From NCBI GenBank assembly GCA_030141605.1, contig JAQGDQ010001154.1:25001-59030 (forward strand): DNA of 34,030 nt, in the 5' to 3' direction. Position 1 is the stretch's first letter, and each line of letters opens with the position of its first letter. This document shows, piece after piece, positions 29,876 to 34,030 of the stretch. This DNA comes from Tubiluchus corallicola. Its lineage: Eukaryota; Priapulida; Priapulimorpha; Priapulimorphida; Tubiluchidae. Below the pieces are notes generated by a model. The model worked only from the letters and a program-made list of their open reading frames with translations. It had not been told where the DNA came from and did no database searches. Both the position numbers and the translations under genes were made by a program.

Positions 29876-30360
29876 AAAATTAGATTATCGCTGCATTGAT
29901 GTTAAATTTTATTGTTTAACCTCCATTGTTTCTTTTGTTGGCATCGTTCTGTCTCAGAAGACAATGGAGTGTGCGCCAAGAGAGTCAGTTATTGATCACA
30001 TTGATGGAGCTGCAGCGTCGACTGTGGCTGAGCAGTGCGATCCTTGAACATCTCCAGGGCGCACGCCTGGGCAAGGTGTATGGAGATCCTGAGTTGCCCA
30101 GACCGCAGGAACCCCCTCTCTTCCTCCCTGGTGTAGTCCAAAGGAAAGCGGAATGAAACGTTGGCAACCAGGTTGACTGCAGGAGCTGCCGGAGTCAGTG
30201 AGCATGCTGCACTGGTCCGACTTCGGGGCTCCACTCCTGATTTGGAAGGTGTACTCCTCTACACATGGCCGTTGTGTCACTTGACCTCCTCCGCCCTCTA
30301 GCCGTTGGCTGCTTGTGCAGCTCCTCCGCCCAGTCCCGAGATACAGTGTGGGCATCCCGC
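29876..30360 (-). mobile_element. GC-rich block fused 3' of the 5S sequence; candidate SINE body
   Basis: From about 29950 to 30360 the sequence is clearly GC-richer than its surroundings. On the minus strand it follows the 5S directly. There is no TTTT Pol III terminator until 29879-29876, so a 5S-promoted transcript would run about 600 nt through it. Minus-strand frames include NLVANVSFRFPLDYTREEER and SGQLRISIHLAQACALEMFK (29989-30234), protein-like but broken into three frames. It is either the body of a 5S-headed SINE or a decayed exon or retrocopy. Confidence 0.4.
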
Positions 30361-30479
30361 AAGCCTACAGCACCTGGTATTCCTAGGCGGTCACCCATCC
30401 AAGTACTAACCAGGCTCTACGTTGCTTAACTTCGGCGATCAGACGAGAATCGGTGTTTTCAACGTGATATGGCCGTGAC
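30361..30479 (-). rRNA. 5S rRNA sequence (solitary copy, possibly 5S-derived element)
   Basis: The minus strand reads GTCACGGCCATATCACGTTG, CCGATTCTCGTCTGATC, GAAGTTAAGCAACG, GCCTGGTTAGTACTTGGATG, GGTGACCGCCTAGGAATACC and AGGTGCTGTAGGCTT, 119 nt. This is an animal 5S rRNA end to end. Box A (residues 50-64) and box C (80-97), which bind TFIIIA/TFIIIC, look intact. Two features argue against a normal gene: the outer stem is imperfect because the 5' strand lacks a base found in typical GTCTACGGCC starts, and no T run follows the 3' end. It is a single copy in the window, with GC-rich non-5S sequence fused to its 3' end. It could be a dispersed 5S pseudogene or the head of a SINE3-type retroposon. 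Confidence 0.85.
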
Positions 30480-30632
30480 ATTGGTTCTCTTACTGTTTTG
30501 TAATTATGACGATTGTGCCCAACTGTTGGGATGCTTTGTGTAATGAGTGATTTTTCATGTCTTGTATTTGTAATCAATACAATACAATGTATTGGATATT
30601 GTATTGCGTTGTTCGTCAATAGTTTGGCCTGG

Positions 30633-30835
30633 GAAGCCATGCTTTCAGATTCAAACTGTATGCATCAAAATTACTGTGTAATATAATTTGCACATGCATG
30701 TGCTAGCTAGTAAAGACTCTCTATTTGTATTATCTGCACTATATTGTATTTGTATTTATATTTACTTTACTGAATAATCATCTGTATTTTATTGGTAATT
30801 GTAAGATTCAGAGTGGAAAAGAATCAACTCTTGAA
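30633..30835. repeat. Dispersed repeat family B, copy 2
   Basis: Aligned with 10476-10674 in the same orientation. It lies about 150 bp upstream of the 5S sequence (relative to 5S transcription). The region between them is not shared with copy 1, so 5S is not part of this family. Confidence 0.75.
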
Positions 30836-30854
30836 ACTCCTAAAGTAAACTTAT

Positions 30855-31265
30855 AGTTTTAACCGTTTTGCACCATCTTGTAGTTCTCACCGTTTTGCAC
30901 CACCTTGTAATTTTCACCGTTTTGCACCACATTGTAGTTTTCACCGTTTTGCACCACATTGCAGTTTTCACCCTTATGCACCATCTTGTAGTTTTCACCG
31001 TTTTGCACCATCTTGTAGTTTTCACCCTTATGCACCATCTTGTAGTTTTCACCGTTTTGCACCACATTGTAGTTTTCACCCTTTTGCACCACATTGCAGT
31101 TTTCACCCTTATGCACCATCTTGTAGTTTTCACCGTTTTGCACCATCTTGTAGTTTTCACCGTTTTGCACCACCTTGTAGTTTTCACCCTTTTGCACCAT
31201 CTTGTAGTTTTCACCCTTTTGCACCATCTTGTAGTTTTCACCGTTTTGCACCATCTTGTCCATCC
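30855..31265. repeat. 27-bp minisatellite, about 15 copies
   Basis: The unit is CACCATCTTGTAGTTTTCAC plus CGTTTTG, with variants CACATTGTAG, CACATTGCAG and CCTTATG. The period is 27 bp (nine codons), so long frames are open on both strands (158-166 codons, 'MVQNGENYK' on minus, 'HHLVVFTVL' on plus). Variants form blocks: GTTTTG, CTTATG and CTTTTG units recur in short repeating series. I treat it as non-coding. Confidence 0.93.
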
Positions 31266-31650
31266 AAGCTCTTTGTGCCAACAACTCAGTACAGCAGAAA
31301 TCACAGAAATTTGTAAATTCTCCATTGTAATTCAATTACCGATTATAATTCCTCCGATGTCAGTCTAGAATTGTAATAACCTGTTTCTTTTCTACCCACT
31401 TTTGCTCTTTGCCACATTTTGCTGGGGTTTAACGTAGCTTGATAGACAATGCAATGTGTTTAGGATGTGCAAACCATAGATGGTACATAGAATGAATTCA
31501 TGATTATAGACGCCATGACACTGCTGTTTCTGCTTGGGTCAAGCGACCTGCCAAGATCAACAGATGCTTCCAGCATGTATTGAACAGCGATTAATTATGA
31601 TAGGAGTAATAGACTGACCTTAATGCGGACTTTAATTAATTAGTTAACGT
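31266..31650. other. Unassigned
   Basis: No gene is recognised. Confidence 0.45.
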
Positions 31651-32105
31651 TAATTATTAACATTAACATTGACATTGACATTCATATTGATATTGACACT
31701 GACACGGACACTAGCATTAACATTAAAATCAACATCAATATCAGCATCAACATCAGCGTCAGCGTCAGCGTCAGCGTCCGCGTCAACCTCAACCTCAACC
31801 TCACCATTACCATTAACATTAACAGTGACATGATCTTTTTTAACATTAACATTGACATTGACACAAACACAACCACTAACACTAACACTAACACTAACAC
31901 TAACACTAACACTAACACTAACACTAACACTAACATTAACATTAACATTGACATTAACTGTTTTAACATTAACATTGACATTGACACAAACACAAACACA
32001 ACCACTAACACTAACACTAACACTAACACTTACACTTACACTTACACTAACACTAACAGTGACATTAACTTTTTAACATTAACATCGACATTGACATTGA
32101 CATTG
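31651..32105. repeat. Hexamer-type array: (ACATTG/ACATTA/ACACTA)n
   Basis: ACATTGACATTGACATT, then ATCAGC/GTCAGC units, then (ACACTA)n at 31865-31930 and 31990-32060. A segment TTTTTTAACATTAACATTGA recurs near 31836, 31961 and 32072, indicating a larger period of about 110-125 bp. The (CACTAA) motif differs from the animal telomere hexamer. Confidence 0.9.
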
Positions 32106-32563
32106 ACACTAACTTTAGCACTAACACCAGCACCAGCACCAGCACCAACACCAACACCAGCACCAGCACAACCACCAGCACCACCACCACCAACACCAGC
32201 GCCAACACCAGCACCAACACCAACACTAGCACACGCACCAGCACCAGCACCAGCACCAACACCAGCACCACCACCAGCGCCAACACCAGCGCCAACACCA
32301 ACACCAACACCAGCACCACCAGCGCCAACACCAGCACCAGCGACAACATCAACACTAGCACACGCACCAGCACCAACACCAGCACCACCACCAGCGCCAA
32401 CACCAGCACCAGCACAACCACCAGCACCACCACCACCAGCGCCAGTACCAGCACCAACACCAACACTAGCACCCGCACCCCAGCACCAGCACCAACACCA
32501 GCACCACAACCAGCGCCAGCACCAACACCAACACCAACACCAACACCAACACTAACATTAATT
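32106..32563. repeat. (CACCAG/CACCAA)n array with about 110-130 bp super-unit (left arm)
   Basis: CACCAGCACCAACACCAGC hexamer mixtures. AACACTAGCAC landmarks at 32222, 32351 and 32462 mark the super-units. This is the reverse-complement counterpart of 33310-34030. The Ala/Pro and Thr/Pro frames are artefacts. Confidence 0.93.
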
Positions 32564-32727
32564 AAAAACATTGATAGAATAGTAACAACAATTTTCTTTT
32601 TACCAGATACTAAACAAACAGAGTTCATTCACGATACGTGTAATTAAACACTTAAATGCTTTGAAAATAGAGCGGCGTTAAAAAATAATGTAACCACTAA
32701 ACCTAAAAAAAATAGTACCATGACATC
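32440..32727. repeat. Left arm of a long inverted repeat
   Basis: The unique part (about 32564-32727) is the reverse complement of 33138-33313, with about four differences in roughly 170 bp. Homology continues into the hexamer arrays on both sides (CACTAGCACCCGCACCCCAG is matched by CTGGGGTGCGGGTGCTAGTG at 33381). The arms are separated by about 410 bp. Confidence 0.93.
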
Positions 32728-33010
32728 ATTAATATGTGTGTGTATAAAACTAAATGCTAACTGTGTAGCTATCACTAGAACCTGCAACACGTTTTCTCCT
32801 CAGTAATACTACAAAATAATCCCGCGTACCTAGTAAAATTCGTTTATTTATTTATTTATAAGGATGTTCTTTTGTTTATTTATTCCATTGTATTGTTATA
32901 ATTGCCTTGTGTGATGTTTTAATGATAGTTTTTTTATCCACATCTCTATACCGCTTTATGCATTACAATCACGTTTCTTTAGTTAGTTAGTTTAAACATA
33001 ATTTATTTAG
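32728..33010. other. Spacer of the inverted repeat
   Basis: It includes a (TTTA)n tract at 32842-32861 (minus-strand retroelement-like tail) and TTAGTTAGTTAGTTT at 32979-32993, which forms the CTAA-type tail of the LINE 3' UTR copy. No gene is seen. Confidence 0.5.
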
Positions 33011-33140
33011 GATTGGATCAGACAGTTTGAACAACATGATTTAGGATCTTCACCACAACAGACTTTACACACTATTTACAAAAACATTTACAGTAAGAAC
33101 AGACTATAACTACACAAGCTGACAAGTTTTACTACAAGAT
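33011..33140 (-). mobile_element. LINE 3'-UTR fragment (family C copy 2)
   Basis: Near-identical to 1213-1345, with AATAAATTATGTTTAAACTA and a (CTAA)n tail on the minus strand. Homology to copy 1 stops at ACTACAAGAT, exactly where the right arm of the inverted repeat begins, so the inverted duplication has cut this LINE. Confidence 0.85.
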
Positions 33141-33430
33141 GTCATGGCACTATTTTTTTAGGTTTAGTGGTTACATTATTTTTTAACGCCGCTCTATTTT
33201 CAAAGCATTTAAGTGTTTAATTACATGTATCGTGAATGAACTCTATTTGTTTAGTATCTGGTAAAAAGAAAATTGTTGTTACTATTCTATCAATGTTTTT
33301 AATTAATGTTAGTGTTGGTGTTGGTGTTGGTGTTGGTGCTGGTGCTGGCGCTGGTTGTGGTGCTGGTGTTGGTGCCGGTGCTGGGGTGCGGGTGCTAGTG
33401 TTGGTGTTGGTGCTGGTACTGGCGCTGGTG
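33138..33430. repeat. Right arm of a long inverted repeat
   Basis: GATGTCATGGCACTATTTTT begins the arm. It runs through TTAACGCCGCTCTATTTTCA and TCTGGTAAAAAGAAAATTGT into the GGTGTT/GGTGCT array. It matches 32440-32727 inverted. Confidence 0.93.
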
Positions 33431-34030
33431 CTGGTGATTGTGCTGGTGCTGGTGCTGGTGCTGGTGTTGGTGCTGGTGTTGGCGCTGGTGGTGGTGCTGG
33501 TGCTGGGGTGCGGGTGCTAGTGTTGGTGTTGGTGCTGGTACTGGCGCTGGTGGTGGTGGTGCTGGTGCTGGTGTTGGTGCTGGTGTTGGTGCTGGTGTTG
33601 GCGCTGGTGGTGGTGCTGGTGCTGGGGTGCGGGTGCTAGTGTTGGTGTTGGTGCTGGTACTGGCGCTGGTGGTGGTGGTGCTGGTGCTGGTGTTGGTGCT
33701 GGTGTTGGCGCTGGTGGTGGTGCTGGTGCTGGGGTGCGGGTGCTAGTGTTGGTGTTGGTGCTGGTACTGGCGCTGGTGGTGGTGGTGCTGGTGCTGGTGT
33801 TGGTGCTGGTGTTGGCGCTGGTGGTGGTGCTGGTGCTGGGGTGCGGGTGCTAGTGTTGGTGTTGGTGCTGGTACTGGCGCTGGTGGTGGTGGTGCTGGTG
33901 CTGGTGTTGGTGCTGGTGTTGGCGCTGGTGGTGGTGCTGGTGCTGGGGTGCGGGTGCTAGTGTTGGTGTTGGTGCTGGTACTGGCGCTGGTGCGTGTGCT
34001 AGTGTTGGTGTTGGTGCTGGTGTTGGCGCT
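33310..34030. repeat. (GGTGCT/GGTGTT)n array with 107-bp higher-order unit
   Basis: CTGGGGTGCGGGTGCTAGTG starts at 33381, 33503, 33622, 33729, 33836 and 33943, giving spacings of 122, 119, 107, 107 and 107 bp. The last units look nearly identical, so they are the youngest. The array runs off the window end. A period of 107 is not a multiple of 3, and each predicted frame dies at the next unit boundary, so it is not coding. Confidence 0.95.

Noticed and set aside
31682-32628. Long Ala/Pro, Thr and Val-Leu frames on both strands, up to 241 codons
   Set aside because: They come from hexamer arrays and end wherever unit length changes frame. There are no flanking gene features.

Overview
This is an AT-rich stretch of nuclear DNA from a metazoan, most likely an invertebrate. 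Evidence: a spliced gene with GT-AG introns, decayed non-LTR retrotransposons with A-rich or short-tandem 3' tails, a Tc1-like transposase remnant, a probable solo LTR, an animal-type 5S rRNA sequence, and exceptionally dense microsatellites and minisatellites. The sequence alone does not fix the phylum.

Only one protein-coding gene is well supported: a three-exon E2 (ubiquitin or ubiquitin-like conjugating enzyme) gene on the + strand, 14487-19218. Exons at 14487-14651, 15355-15507 and 18838-19218 join in phase 0 to give about 232 residues with an HPN motif, a candidate catalytic Cys and the usual DW and DDPL landmarks. An insertion of about 14 residues lies between HPN and the Cys. Intron 1 carries a (GTAT)n array. 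Intron 2 carries a very pure TAAAG/CAAAG array and a long imperfect inverted repeat ending just before the exon 3 acceptor. A TATA-like box lies at 14180 and poly(A) signals at 19610 and 19978.

Layout. 1-6900: 31-, 45-, 53-, 92- and 72-bp tandem repeats, a LINE C-terminal remnant on the - strand (about 1185-1817), LINE/SINE-type tails, and a complete 245-bp MITE with 17-bp inverted ends and a 6-bp target duplication (4866-5110). 6880-14180: a dispersed repeat also present near position 180, a second LINE remnant (about 9605-10318, - strand), a (GTCA)n array, a probable solo LTR (12565-12856, - strand) and a dead Tc1-like transposase with one terminal repeat (13182-13724). 14180-19983: the E2-like gene. 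20160-22770: a (GTT)n array punctuated by a short palindrome, then an ATGTT satellite with a 195-bp higher-order period. 23900-24263: a fold-back element. 25360-26860: a 34-bp minisatellite and a pure (ATGTT)n array. 28170-28900: short ORFs, an 87-bp in-frame triplication and an RFX X-box motif. 29876-30480: a 5S rRNA sequence (- strand) abutting a GC-rich block with no Pol III terminator between them, possibly a 5S-headed SINE. 30855-34030: a 27-bp minisatellite, hexamer-type arrays and a long inverted duplication around a LINE tail.

The window reads as a repeat-dominated region around a single gene. Most long open frames are translations of tandem repeats and are not annotated as genes.
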